A stretch of DNA of 64,000 nt from Mesocentrotus franciscanus (Eukaryota > Echinodermata > Echinoidea > Camarodonta > Strongylocentrotidae), in assembly GCA_037976565.1 (NCBI GenBank), contig CP137668.1:24200280-24264279 (forward strand), read 5' to 3'. Position numbers and translations under genes: made by a program. The notes beneath the pieces were generated by a model. It saw only the letters and a list, made by a program, of their open reading frames with translations, did no database searches and was not told the origin of the DNA. Every line of letters begins with the position of its first letter. Position 1 is the stretch's first letter. Positions 1 through 10,623 of the stretch are shown here, in pieces.

Positions 1-124
1 TCTTTGTCCTGTCTTTTTTTAATAATCACTATGACCTAATCATAGGAAGTTTTGTCTCATATTTTTGTTTTGTTGTTGTTGAGTAATCCTTTTCAGTCCA
101 TTAGAAAACTATGCTATTGGATTT

Positions 125-479
125 TCATTCTATTTTGCCTTTCTTCTGCATGCTTTGTGGTGATAATTTGGAAGTATAAATGACCTTGGACTGCTGGAGT
201 GGTGAACTCTCCACGAGTATTTTGACGTCTCTGTAAAGGCCATGCCTTAAAGCCTCTGTGTTTATAATACGTTTGATTGCCTTACAACTCTCAAGTGCTT
301 TGCCATCACAAGTTGAGAGGGATTTTCCCGTGTTATCCTTCTCGCCCTCCTTGTATGTGATATGCATGTTTAATAACTCCCTTGCAGCCTCTGTGCAAAC
401 AGGATTACAGGTAAACATGTAGAGGACGTGGAAGAGGATATCTGGGACTAAGCACTTTTCTATTGAGATGGAAAATAGC
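125..479 (-). CDS. possible terminal exon of an unrecognised gene
   Basis: A minus-strand reading frame runs open from a plausible splice acceptor (TTGGCCTTTCAG, AG at 481-480) to a TGA at 127-125, about 118 codons. The peptide reads like real protein: mixed hydrophobic and charged residues, segments PDILFHVLYMFTCNPVCTEA and ARELLNMHITYKEGEKDN, and little low complexity. If real, this is the last exon of a gene whose earlier exons lie at higher coordinates. I found no convincing upstream exon; a minus-strand frame at about 1340-1537 (segment DIELALVWRGSRNLWIDF) is a weak candidate. I do not recognise the family. It could also be a chance frame or transposon remnant, and no polyadenylation signal is evident below 125. 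Confidence 0.35.
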
Positions 480-2016
480 CTGAAAGGCCAACACAAGTTG
501 TTTACAGCTATTGGGTGGTTCATACTTCGCATGACATTTTTGTAGGGTTGTATGGATATATGAAAAGATAACCCACTTATGAATATCCATCAAATACTAA
601 TAAAAAAGCACTTGTTTACCTTAAATTCCAATAACAACATACGTGTAACAAATGTAAGCAATTTCAATGCGCAGTGTTTTTGGACATGTCTCCCTGCAAG
701 TAATGATATACCTAGCCACTTATGGCACTCAGAAGTATAATGCATACTTCATAATATCAATAGTTTGATGATACCTCATGTTTCATTATCCTTATGCAGG
801 ATGCTTTGAAAAGAGTGACCGTTTCATTCATGTTTGAAAGATTTACCCCCACATACCAGTACTTTTCTTCTTCTTCATTTTGAGTCAATCAAAACGGCCA
901 GACTTTCCTCTGTAAGATTTCACAATTATATAATATTGATGATATTATTGGCCGATGGAGATGTATGATCTAGAAAGAAATAAAACTGAATGTCAATCAT
1001 CTCGTTTTCCCATCCTCTCAACTAGCATCAGTTGAGGCTGGCATGCAGAGAGAATTGGAGGACGTTAACCAATTTTTGCCTTTTAAAAAAAAAATAGAAT
1101 GGCAAAATAGAAGTGATAAAGATCAAACTGAATTATCAAGCTTTAACCACCCTAGCTCAAAAAGAAATAAAATGTTATCAAATTAGATTCCCCTTTGTTT
1201 TAAATGTACATGTTAATGTATATATTTCAAATTAAAGTTATTTCTTTCTTTTAATTATCATTTTAGATCTGCACTTAGGAATGTATAATAAAATAAAGAA
1301 ATATAATAAATAAATTTTTAAAATCTTTAAAATTAGGCCAACTTCCTTCATCGGCTGTTGAGATGACGATTCTTGACCCACGGTGACCTGTGAGTGAAAG
1401 TCAATCCACAGGTTTCTTGATCCTCTCCAAACCAACGCCAGTTCAATGTCTCTAGGGGGCTTGTCAAGAAAAAAATATCGATTCTGCTTTTCCTCTTTTT
1501 GAGATGGTTCGGAGACCATGCCAATCACTTGTCCCAAACCTCAACTCTTCATTTTTTCTTCCTTCTTGGAGGTTGGGACTTGTGAGTGGTTTCGCTTTAC
1601 ATCATGAAGTGTCCCCTAATCCTGGGCATGCTCTTCAGAATTAGCCGACTCTCAAATTACGAGCCATTATGGGCAATGTCTTGTGTCTTGCTTTATATCT
1701 GTTAAAAGCTCCTGGCAAGCAAGCAGACAATAGATCTATTCCTGTCTTTGAGAAATGAAGAGCTTTCAAAGAAATTGCAAGTCGTGGTTCGTGCATGTAT
1801 GTACCTATGAAAAGCTGCAAATACCGGTAATTCATAGTTGCATGGTGAATCATTGAAATGTGCACCAGAGTCTTCCATTCATTTCTAACAAAAATTAACT
1901 TCTCTTGATATGAACACGGAGTCGTAGTGAAGCTATCACACTTATTCTTAAGACCCCATACTTTGTGTAATGTATGCACTTTATGCACTTTGAATCTTAT
2001 GAAAAGGTGCTTTATA
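480..2016. other. non-coding stretch, no confident feature
   Basis: AT-rich sequence with no recognisable element. A minus-strand frame of about 99 codons at 1238-1537 has a protein-like first half and a low-complexity Leu/Ile/Lys tail, so it was not called as a gene. It could hold an exon belonging with the frame at 125-479. Confidence 0.4.
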
Positions 2017-2019
2017 AAT

Positions 2020-2085
2020 GTAATATTCTTCTACTTCTTCTTCTTCTACTTCTACTTCTTCTTCTTTTTCTTCCTTTTCTTCTTC

Positions 2086-2116
<31 letters not shown>

Positions 2117-2357
2117 ACTGCTTCTTCTTCTTCTTTTTCTTCTTCTTCTTCTTCTTCTTCTTCTTCTTCTTCTTCTTCTTCTTTTTTCTTCTTCTACTTC
2201 TTCATCTTCTTCTTCTTATTCTTCTTCTTTTTTGTCTTCTTCTTCTTCTTCTTCTTCTTCTTCTTCTTCTTCTTCTACTTCTTCTTCTTCTTTTTTCTTC
2301 TTCTACTTCTTCATCTTCTCCTTCTTATTCTTCTTCTTTTTTGTCTTCTTCTTCTTC

Positions 2358-2389
<32 letters not shown>

Positions 2390-2520
2390 CTTCTTCTTCT
2401 GCTTCTTCTTCTACTGCTTCTTCTTCTTTTTCTTCTTCTTCTTCTTCTTCTTCTTCTTCTTCTTCTTCTTCTTCTTCTATTTCTTCTTCTTCTTCTTCTT
2501 CTTCTTCTTCTTCTTTATTA
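2020..2520. repeat. long (CTT)n trinucleotide tract
   Basis: About 500 bases of almost pure pyrimidine on the + strand, mainly CTT units interrupted by CTA, CTTTTT and CTG variants. Internal blocks (CTTCTACTTCTTCATCTTCT and flanks) recur, so the tract has itself been partly duplicated. It gives long poly-Ser/Leu/Phe frames on one strand and poly-Glu on the other, which are artefacts. It ends directly beside the TTAA boundary of the next element. Confidence 0.95.
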
Positions 2521-2902
2521 TTATTAATCACAGTATTGTATTCAAAGGGTTAAAGGCCAGGTTCACTGATTTTTAAATCGACTGAATTTGGTATCATTGT
2601 AATCAGAACATTACACTGAGTAAAACTATCACATTTGTGTAACTTGTAAATTCGTGCGAAAATTATAAAAGTTGATTAAACTTGACGAAATATCACCCCA
2701 CTCGAGACCCCGAAAACATCGTAAGTCAGCTGATTTTTGAGTGACGTAGCACAATGAACAATTAATACAATGGGCCGCTCAGCTGATCGGTGCGCGATGC
2801 AGTTTGCGTGCAATTCACATGTATTGCATTGACTCTTGAGGACCGTACCCATTCTTACCCAACGTTGTTTACCTTCATCAAAGTCACCCTGAAAATATCG
2901 AT

Positions 2903-3124
2903 ATGGACGAAAGCATACTTGATTTGAGTTTTGAGGAGATAGAAGAAGGAAGTACCTCGGACAGCGACAACGACAATGGAGATTTGGGAGATCTAGACCT
3001 AGAAGAAGATCTGGAAGATTTTGCCGAAGTCGATGGACAAGCACAAGCTGTCGGGGCAGCCGCAGTCGCTGCGTATCTACATGAGCCCGCATATCACAGC
3101 CAGGCCAGCCGGCCCGGCGCTTGA
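2903..3124 (+). CDS. short acidic ORF inside the TTAA element
   Basis: A 73-codon frame starting ATGGACGAAAGC and ending TGA. The first 45 residues are strongly acidic (for example DLGDLDLEEDLEDFAEVD), followed by an Ala-rich stretch and YLHEPAYHSQASRPG. The local base composition is GC-richer than its surroundings, as expected of coding DNA. It may be the N-terminal remnant of a transposon-encoded protein. No DNA-binding or catalytic motif is present, and I do not recognise it. It sits about 350 bases inside the left inverted repeat. Confidence 0.4.
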   Translation: MDESILDLSFEEIEEGSTSDSDNDNGDLGDLDLEEDLEDFAEVDGQAQAVGAAAVAAYLHEPAYHSQASRPGA

Positions 3125-3762
3125 TCGAGCTAGCTGTGAATCGCGAACCGGACTGATCTAAGTCTTCTCTCGACTTCCACTTTCCCCATTTATCTATCAA
3201 AAATCTAAACTAATCGGCCTAATCAGACATTTTCGTAATGAATATTTGGACAATTATATGTAAACTTGTCGCATATTTTGCCCCAGAAGAGTCGTTAGTT
3301 CAGCATGCAAAATGTCCTAGGCACTCCCAGATCCGACACATACACGCTGAGCTGCCCTCAGAATATGTGATTATTTTCCTGATTTTTATGGTCAAATGTG
3401 ACGGTAAATAACATAAAAATCGAATACACATTTGTAGAAAGTATTATTTATTCAGTGTATCTCATTCAAAGTGCCTAAAATAAAGGAAATATCACAACTG
3501 GCGGTAAATATACAAACAACGTTAACCCATATCTAAAAATTGCAATGGGTATCCAACATTGTCCCGAATGTGTGATTGCAGGTTGTTCATAATGTGACGT
3601 CATTTTATCGCATGTAAATAACGCCGTCATTTCACTTTGTGAGTGGGTTTTGGAAAGGGTATCAAAATTGCAATTAATTTATTCCTCACAATAGTGAGGG
3701 CTTTAAAAGTACTTTAGTCATTTTGTTAATGTTCTCAGCAATCTGTAGAGGTGTGATTTGCC

Positions 3763-4625
3763 TTTTTATGCCTCCGCCACCGAAGGTGGTGCCGGAGGCA
3801 TCATGTTTTTGGGTTGTCCGTCCGTACGTCCGTCCCGTTTGACCGTTATCACAATATCTCAAGAACCATTTAAGATTTAAACTTAAGACTCGGGAATAGT
3901 ATTTATCACCATAGGAAGACGATCTGATTAGATTTTGGAGCACGTATGTCAAAGGTCAAGGGTCACAGAGGTCAACTTATGAAATTCCATACATTGAGAT
4001 TGTTATCATGATATCTCAAGAACCACTGGAGATTTAAACTTCAAACTTAGTGATAGTGTGTATCACTATAGGAAAACAATCTGATTATATTTTGGAGCAC
4101 GTAGGTCAAAGGTCAAGGGTCATAGAGGTCAACTTATGAAATTCCATACATTGAGATTGTTATCATGATATCTCAAGAACCACTGGAGATGTAAAAACTT
4201 CAAACTTAAGGATAGTATGTATCACCATAGGAAGACAATCTGATTAGATTTTGGAGCACGTAGGCCAAAGGTCAAGGGTCACAGAGGTCAACTTATGAAA
4301 TTCCATACATTGAGATTGTTATCATAATATCTCAAGAACCACTGGAGATTTAAACTTCAAACTTAATGATAGTGTGTATCACCATAGGAAGACAATCTGA
4401 TTAGATTTTGGAGCACGTAGGTCAAAGGTCAAGGGTCACAGAGGTCAACTTATGAAATTCCATACATTGAGATCGTTATCGCGATATCTCAAGAACCACT
4501 GGAGAATTTTCACTTCAAACTTAATGATAGTATGTATCACCATAGGAAGACGATCTGTTTAGATTTTGGAGCATGTAGGTCAAGGGTCACAGAGGTCAAC
4601 TTGTGAAATTCCATGTCTTCAGCTC
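3763..4625. repeat. minisatellite array 1, five units of about 157 bp
   Basis: Begins with a small hairpin (ATGCCTCCGCCACC / GGTGCCGGAGGCAT) and CCGTCCGT repeats, then five copies of a 157-159 bp unit whose ATATCTCAAG landmark falls at 3854, 4011, 4168, 4327 and 4484. Each unit carries a run of AGGTCA-like half-sites; perfect AGGTCAAAGGTCA occurs at 4103-4115 and 4419-4431, and the other units have one-base variants or a shortened form. The frames across it are not genes. Confidence 0.9.
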
Positions 4626-4730
4626 GTTTAATATGACTTTACATTTGATATTCGATATGATGTAATTTTAATGGAATTTCTGAAAGGATTATGCTTTTAT
4701 TGCAAGACTTTTCGCCTGTAGAGTATGACG

Positions 4731-4864
4731 TCACTCGGTGTTGAGGCTGGTGTTGAGCTATCGATAACGCGATCGGTATCGTCCTTCTAAACTGACCGTC
4801 GGTGTTGGAGCTCGGTTTAGCAGCCTTTCCATGCTCTCAACACCAACACCAACACCGAACACCG
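4731..4864. repeat. short imperfect hairpin with GGTGTTG repeats
   Basis: The left arm CGGTGTTGAGGCTGGTGTTG is answered by the right arm CTCAACACCAACACCAACAC, separated by about 80 bases containing GCTATCGATAACGCG. This looks like a foldback or MITE remnant between the two minisatellite modules. Confidence 0.55.
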
Positions 4865-5020
4865 TACTTGAAATCACTCAATGTCTTATGGGTACACAGT
4901 TCATGAGAAAAAGCAAAAGGCACTGACAATTGAATTTCATATGCAGCGCATGTCATTCTTTAAAAAAAAATCAAATGAAAACGAGCTTTAATTCTTTATA
5001 ATGGCAATACATGGTTACTT

Positions 5021-5795
5021 TTTATGCCTCCGCTACAAAGTAGCCGGGAATTATGTTTTCTGGTTGTCAGTCCGTGCGTACATGCACGCACGCACGCACG
5101 TCTGTGCGACGTCCCGTCTCGTGATCGCGTTATCTCAAGAACCAATTGATGGATTACCGCCAAACTCAGGTCATGTATGTATCTTGCAGAGCTAATGAAC
5201 TGATTAGATTTTGGGGTCACGAGGTCAAAGGTCACAGGGTCCATTATGTATGCAAAAATAGCTCGTGATCGCGTTATCTCAACCGATTGATGGATTACCG
5301 CCAAACTTGGGTCCTGTATGTATCTTGCAGAGCCAATGAACTGATTAGATTTTGGGGTCACAAGGTCAAAGGTCACAGGGCTCATTATGTATGCAAAAAT
5401 AGCTTGTGATCGCGTTATCTCAAGAACCGATTGATGGATTACCGCCAAACTTGGGTCATGTATGTATCTTGCAGAGCTAATGAACTGATTAGATTTTGGG
5501 GTCACGAGGTCAAAGGTCACAGGGCTCGTTATGTATGCAAAATAGCTTGTGATCACGTTATTTCAAGAATCGATTGATGGATTACCGCCAAACTTGGGTC
5601 ATGTATGTATCTTGCAGAGTCAATGAACAGATTAGAATTGGGGTCACGAGGTCAAAGGTCACAGGGCTCATTATGTATCCTAAAATAGCTCGTGATCGTG
5701 TTATCATTAGAACCAACAGATGGATTACAATCAAACTTGAATTTTAAAAATTGCTTCCATTTTGGTTTGTAAAATTGCTCTATGGCGGAGGCATT
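5021..5795. repeat. minisatellite module 2, five units of about 143 bp
   Basis: Bounded by inverted ATGCCTCCGC (about 5024) and GCGGAGGCAT (about 5784-5793), with a CACG-rich run at 5084-5103. It holds units whose TGATCGCGTTATCTC-like landmark recurs at 5122, 5266, 5407, 5550 and 5693 (141-144 bp apart). Four units contain perfect AGGTCAAAGGTCA (5222, 5363, 5507, 5649). The unit resembles that of array 1 in its overall scheme, so the two arrays are distant relatives. A minus-strand frame across it yields a repeating peptide, which I treat as an artefact. Confidence 0.9.
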
Positions 5796-5857
5796 TTTCG
5801 ACTGCGCGCAGTTGAAGTTCCATCTAGTTTCCAAATTTCAATGAACCTGGCCTTTAA

Positions 5858-7948
5858 GATTACTACTGTAATAATTCAGGTAGATTGTAGTAATAAAGTC
5901 TTTTTCTTGAACATAATGTTGTAAATGTCAAATGTAAATCCTGAGCACTATTAGATTTGCAAAAAAATAATATCTAGATTTGACAGCAGTATCTTTTAAT
6001 GTAATATTTCTCAATGGCAATGCAATGTAAGGAACATTAAGTTTATGGGGAATTGCTTCATATAAACACTTTCCTCTCTGTTGGTCTGTTTTGATCAAAG
6101 TAGACAGACTCATATTTTAATTACAAAATATGCCTGTGAAGTCATTTTCATTATATTATTTGGATTTACATGACACATGTTGCATTGGAATTCTGATGCT
6201 GTCACTTTGATAGTCTGTAAACAAATGATTTAGTAGAGTTTATAGACATGTATTTTTTTGAAATGGTTAAAATTCAGGAAGAATATTCCATTTAGATCTT
6301 AAGGTAATGTTTAGATTCTCAGATATGATCAAAATCAAATCTTTGATTCATTGTTAAATTTAGTTTAATTATTTTCCATAGAATTGAAGAAACAAAAAAC
6401 TTGCGATGCATGCAACTAAACTTGTTTCATGGGGGGTGAAGACGACTACAGCTCAAAATGCATAGTACACTATGTAAATTCCTAAGTGGCATTTGCCAGG
6501 ATTTATGATGCTTTTGTTTCAAAACAAGGGTTTATTTTCCATGTAAAAGGTCAAATTGAATGTTAGAAAAATGTCAACATGTACCTCTGCAAGCTAAATC
6601 TCTTGTAACATTACTTGTTCTCCTACCTGACTTCTAAGCCTTTTGTGTTTTTCTTCAAATTCTAAAACTCCTGTGAACTCTTCCTGTTTATTATCAGTCA
6701 TATTGTTTAGGTCAGTCACTGAGAACAGCTTCCTTATTGGCTTCCTTATTGTGGAACACCAAAATGCTAATACTTAGTTATGTTTGTTAATTAAAAGTTC
6801 TTTCTTGATATATTTGAAAGAAGGTTTAGCTAACATTAAGCCACATTGAGATGATATATGCTTTTACCAGCTCCATATCGTAACAATGTGGTTCAACCTT
6901 TGTGTGATAAAATTATGATTTTCAACAATTACGCATTTTGCATTCCAGACGCCTCTTGTCGTGCCACTACATTTGGCTAAGCTATTCTAATAGCTTTGGT
7001 GGAACAAACTAAAACATAACTAAATGGATAATTCATTACCTACAACACAACTTGTGATGACAAAAGGGTTAAAAGCTTAACTGTGCAGAAACTCCTTTCC
7101 GTTGCCCTCCCTCATAAATATAAGTCACAATGTGCTACTAGTCTGCAATGTCTGTGCAGGTATACACCCTAATGGCTGATGTAGTACCAAACCCATTTTA
7201 GCTGACATGAACTTAAGGTGCCATCACACATTTTCAAAGAGACGATCGCTCATCGCCTTTATGCCTGCTGTGGTACAAGAGGGAGCCCCGTAGCTGCTCT
7301 CTTTACATGCGTGTGTGTTCTGAGTCAAATCAGTTCTACCCACATTAAATATTCATCTGTTGTCTCAATTTATTCATGGTTTTTCGCAGCTTGGTGTCCC
7401 CTGTGTACGTCAACGCATTTCAATACTGGTTTTGTTTCTAACATTTTTAATCATTTTAAAAAAAGGACAATAGACATAGACAATAGAAGTAACTTACAAA
7501 CTCACAGTTTAAGATACTCATAATAAGAAAATACAATGGTTTGAAGCAATTACATTAGACATTTAAAAAATAGTAATTTGACATGTGATATTCAGGAGTT
7601 AAAGATCAAAGGTCAGTATTGTCATATTAAAGAGAAAAGTAGCATTCTCCCGCCTTGAATACTTTCTGGAATTTGTTCATTTGTGTCTAACATATGTAGG
7701 AAAATAGGAGAGGGGATATTTGTCAAAATCCTTCGGATGATATTTATTATTAATTCAGAAATAAGGAATTTCTTCTTATCTGTCTTTCTAGGGAGAGAGT
7801 ATTCTTTTTTCATGTGATACAAGAATGATATTTACAAAGTATTGATATACATGTAAGTGCAGACTAGACCACGTTTCAAAAATTGAGTCTATAGACTATG
7901 ATTTATTCTTGAGATGGTCCTTGTTAATCGATGGAGTTTGTAAGTTCT
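5858..7948. other. non-coding stretch, no feature seen
   Basis: AT-rich single-copy-looking DNA. Frames here are short, lack splice-site context and show no domain. Nothing further can be supported. Confidence 0.5.
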
Positions 7949-8100
7949 GGGCCCTGTTTCATAAAACTTGATATCAATAACAAGTTACAAGCTACTGTTA
8001 TAAGCTACTGAAATCATGGCATCTGATTGGCTGAGAGCAAATTTGTCATAGAAATTTAGCATTTGTTATAGATAACAAGTTTTATGAAATGGACCCCAGG
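7949..8100. mobile_element. hairpin MITE, GGGCCCTGTTTCATAAAA family, copy 1
   Basis: About 150 bases starting GGGCCCTGTTTCATAAAACT and ending with its imperfect inverse AGTTTTATGAAATGGACCCC. The middle carries CTGATTGGCTGAGAGCAAAT. Two more copies occur in the window (8697-8834 inverted, 56846-56998 same orientation), which defines the family. No coding capacity. Confidence 0.85.
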
Positions 8101-8696
8101 GTTCTGTAAAAATGTGTGTTATACTAAATTCAAATTTTATTCAACGGGTTATTAAATACTATTCCACCTACATGTATACATTTTGGCCCCACATTGCTAG
8201 GCTTACTTCTCATACCAATGGACAGTCGGTGACCGAACTAGTCTAATTAAGATTGTCATTAGTATAACGTGTGTGTGGGCATAAGGGGTCACCAGTTCTA
8301 GGCTTTCCAGGCTCAAGATAATACAGTCACTGGTATCATCATTGTGGAACGATACTATGGATCTTGTCAGCTGAGATACAGAAGGGCATTAGGTCTGTAT
8401 AAAGCTATGGACTAGGTCATCATTGAGAGCCAGAGGGGTATTAAACTCAGATCTAAAAGATATGTGTTAACACCCTTCTGGCTGTCAACAGACACTGTGT
8501 CCTGTTGGCACTCAACAGGTAATTAGATGATAATCGTGTGTGCTGAGATGCAGAAAAGCTTTATTAAAGTCTAAACAAGCTTACATGGCGTTGTGTCCTG
8601 ACCGTACTGAACTAATGTGTTCATATCTCGATAAGATAGCTATTAAATATTTAAACAAAAGTCTCCTATATCATCTGTTAAGAACCAGGGCCCTGT

Positions 8697-8834
8697 TTCA
8701 TAAAACTTGTCAATAACAAGTGATAAATTTCTATGACAAATTTGCTCTCAGCCAATCACATGCCATGATTTCAGTAGCTTATTACAGTTATTGTAACTTG
8801 TTATTGATAACAAGTTTTATGAAACAGGGCCCTG
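8697..8834. mobile_element. hairpin MITE, GGGCCCTGTTTCATAAAA family, copy 2
   Basis: Inverted copy of the element at 7949-8100: it begins AGGGCCCTGTTTCATAAAAC and ends GTTTTATGAAACAGGGCCCT. Its termini are nearly perfect, better preserved than copy 1, suggesting a younger insertion. Confidence 0.85.
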
Positions 8835-8957
8835 AAGGACATCACCTATATTTAAAAGTGTATGAATCAGTGCCAATGACATGATTAATCAAATTTTGTA
8901 TTTCCTTTAGACAGGAGAACTATGTGAGCTATAAACTGTGTCTTTGGCTCAATACCT

Positions 8958-9793
8958 CCTGGGGGATGTTTCACAAAGACTAAGATCGACTTTAAAGGTA
9001 CTATGTCCCATTTGCAGGCCAAAAAAATGAAAAGGTTAAATTCCAACGGCATTTGAAAGACAATACTAATTTAAAACTTCCCTAAAGAAATGGGGGCTTG
9101 AAAATGTCTTTAAGTGGGAAAATAACGACTATTAGTTGTCGAATCGACTTAGGAGCTATAGAGCCAGTAGGTGATAGTCTGATTTTTCAGACCGCATTGT
9201 ACCGAATGGACGTACGTTTTATGCTGCGCAAAGATTTATCAGTTTAATTTTGGCCATTACAAGAAGTGGGTTATTGATATAGACAAATGCTCATGTACCC
9301 TTTACAGCTCATTTTATGTATGCTATTACCAAAGATGAAAAAATGCCAGTCAGTCACTCAATAGTGTCTGACAGTAAAGTCTAGCAAGTAAACGGGTTTT
9401 CTTGCATAATTTGAATATTGGGACACTGCTAACGTTTAAATTTCACAGATAGGACATACAATTGACATATTCATAATTTCTGCAAAGTTCTACAGAATTT
9501 GATGTTGGCTGCAAAAGGGACATAGTATCTTTAAGTTGGACTTAACTATGGCAGGCCGTTCATGCCACTGTTTGCTCTCACCATTTACTGGCATTGGTCT
9601 CTCAAGGGACGTACAAATCACGGTCACAAATCTACAGAATTTACATTTTTTGAATTTTGATAATTCATTATTGAAGGAAAAAAAATTATCTAAAGATCAT
9701 AATGGTGAGAGCAAACAGTGGCATGAACGGCCTGCCATAGTTAAGGCCAACTTAAAGTCGATCTTAGTCTAAAAGTTGTGAAACACCCCCTGG
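8958..9793. mobile_element. hairpin MITE (GTTTCACAAAGACTAAGATC family), interrupted copy
   Basis: The left arm GGATGTTTCACAAAGACTAA mirrors the right arm TTGTGAAACACCCCC. The inner arms are also complementary over a long stretch (AACTATGGCAGGCCGTTCAT against ATGAACGGCCTGCCATAGTT), so the element is a near-complete foldback. An uninterrupted relative lies at 18284-18553. The left arm here is split at a TTAA by the element at 8992-9534. Confidence 0.85.
8992..9534. mobile_element. nested TTAA-flanked MITE, 535 bp
   Basis: TTAA at 8992-8995 and 9531-9534 flank a 535-bp insert with 22-bp terminal inverted repeats matching at 20 positions: left AGGTACTATGTCCCATTTGC, right GCAAAAGGGACATAGTATCT. 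The sequence either side joins exactly as in the uninterrupted relative at 18284-18553 (GATCGACTTTAAGTTGGACT), which serves as the empty site. There is no ORF of note inside, so it is a non-autonomous piggyBac/Kolobok-type insertion. Confidence 0.85.
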
Positions 9794-10620
9794 TTACTCA
9801 GTTATAATGTTACTAGTAATTTCATTTTAGAGTGAAATCAGCTTTCATCTTGTTTGTTGAAATGCAAAAGGATAAGAAGTTTATACAAAGTAAACAGTCA
9901 GTGTCTTGAGTGTACTCATCTGATATGTTTACATCTTCATTAGATAACTTTAGAATATTTTTCCATATACTCATAGCATCTGTCAAGACCCTGATTTGCA
10001 TTCACTTTTGTCAAGGTATTTGAGTGCCCTCCTGGCTGTCTGCCGGTGATGTAATGAATGAAAAACGACTTTTCCTCAAAGAGATAAGAATTCTACAAAA
10101 CATGTAAGATGTCTGTGCCTCAGGACCTCCTCATTACTTAATGATACAGTTATTGGTACTTTCATTCCATATCAAGTGAAATTATCTTTCAACCTTTTTT
10201 GAGATGCAGAAGGGTATTAAGTCTGCACAAACCATTCAGAACTTACATCCTTTTTGCAATCAAGCTGATAACATGTTCACATCTGCATGAGATAGCTCTC
10301 ATGTATAATTCTACATATACAATATTCATCATCATTTTGTATTTCGATCACTTCTGTACTCTGCAAACAGAACACCATCATCAAAATGAAGCCATACAGG
10401 TGAAAATCATGACATTTCAGATGGAAAAGCGAAATGGTCAGGAAAAAATTGTCTTTATATTATTGATAAGGTGTCATCAATTGCAAGATGTCATACTGTT
10501 TATTTCTATGAATATTCCATGCAATGGTCTCTGTTCTATCGTTGAGCAGAGAGGGACTGTAATATAGCACGGATTTCTGCTCTCCCCGATACAATGTATG
10601 AAATTTGTATCTATGTTTAA
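9794..10620. other. non-coding stretch, no feature seen
   Basis: AT-rich sequence with only short frames lacking any recognisable domain. The frame at 10199-10567 has no coding character that I can defend. Confidence 0.45.
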
Positions 10621-10623
10621 AGT

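Larger units (their letters stand above)
2550..5857. mobile_element. 3.3-kb TTAA-flanked DNA-transposon-like element
   Basis: Both ends read TTAA-AGGCCAGGTTCA in inverted orientation: TTAA at 2550-2553 followed by AGGCCAGGTTCACTGA, and TGAACCTGGCCT before TTAA at 5854-5857. The first 12 bases of the inverted repeat are identical, and 15 of the first 16 match. A TTAA duplication is the hallmark of the piggyBac and Kolobok superfamilies. No transposase with catalytic motifs is visible, so this is a non-autonomous or decayed copy. Inside are a 73-codon acidic ORF, a small hairpin, and two minisatellite modules beginning ATGCCTCCGC, which may be later nested insertions. Confidence 0.75.

Noticed and set aside
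1974..2576. Long + strand frames rich in Leu, Phe and Ser and the poly-Glu minus-strand frame
   Set aside because: They are translations of the CTT simple repeat, open in several frames at once.
4996..5556. 186-codon minus-strand frame with a repeating peptide
   Set aside because: It follows the minisatellite units; openness comes from the unit sequence, with unit lengths (141-144) that do not keep one frame reliably.
9536..9772. 78-codon + strand frame
   Set aside because: It lies wholly within the hairpin MITE and reads through both arms.
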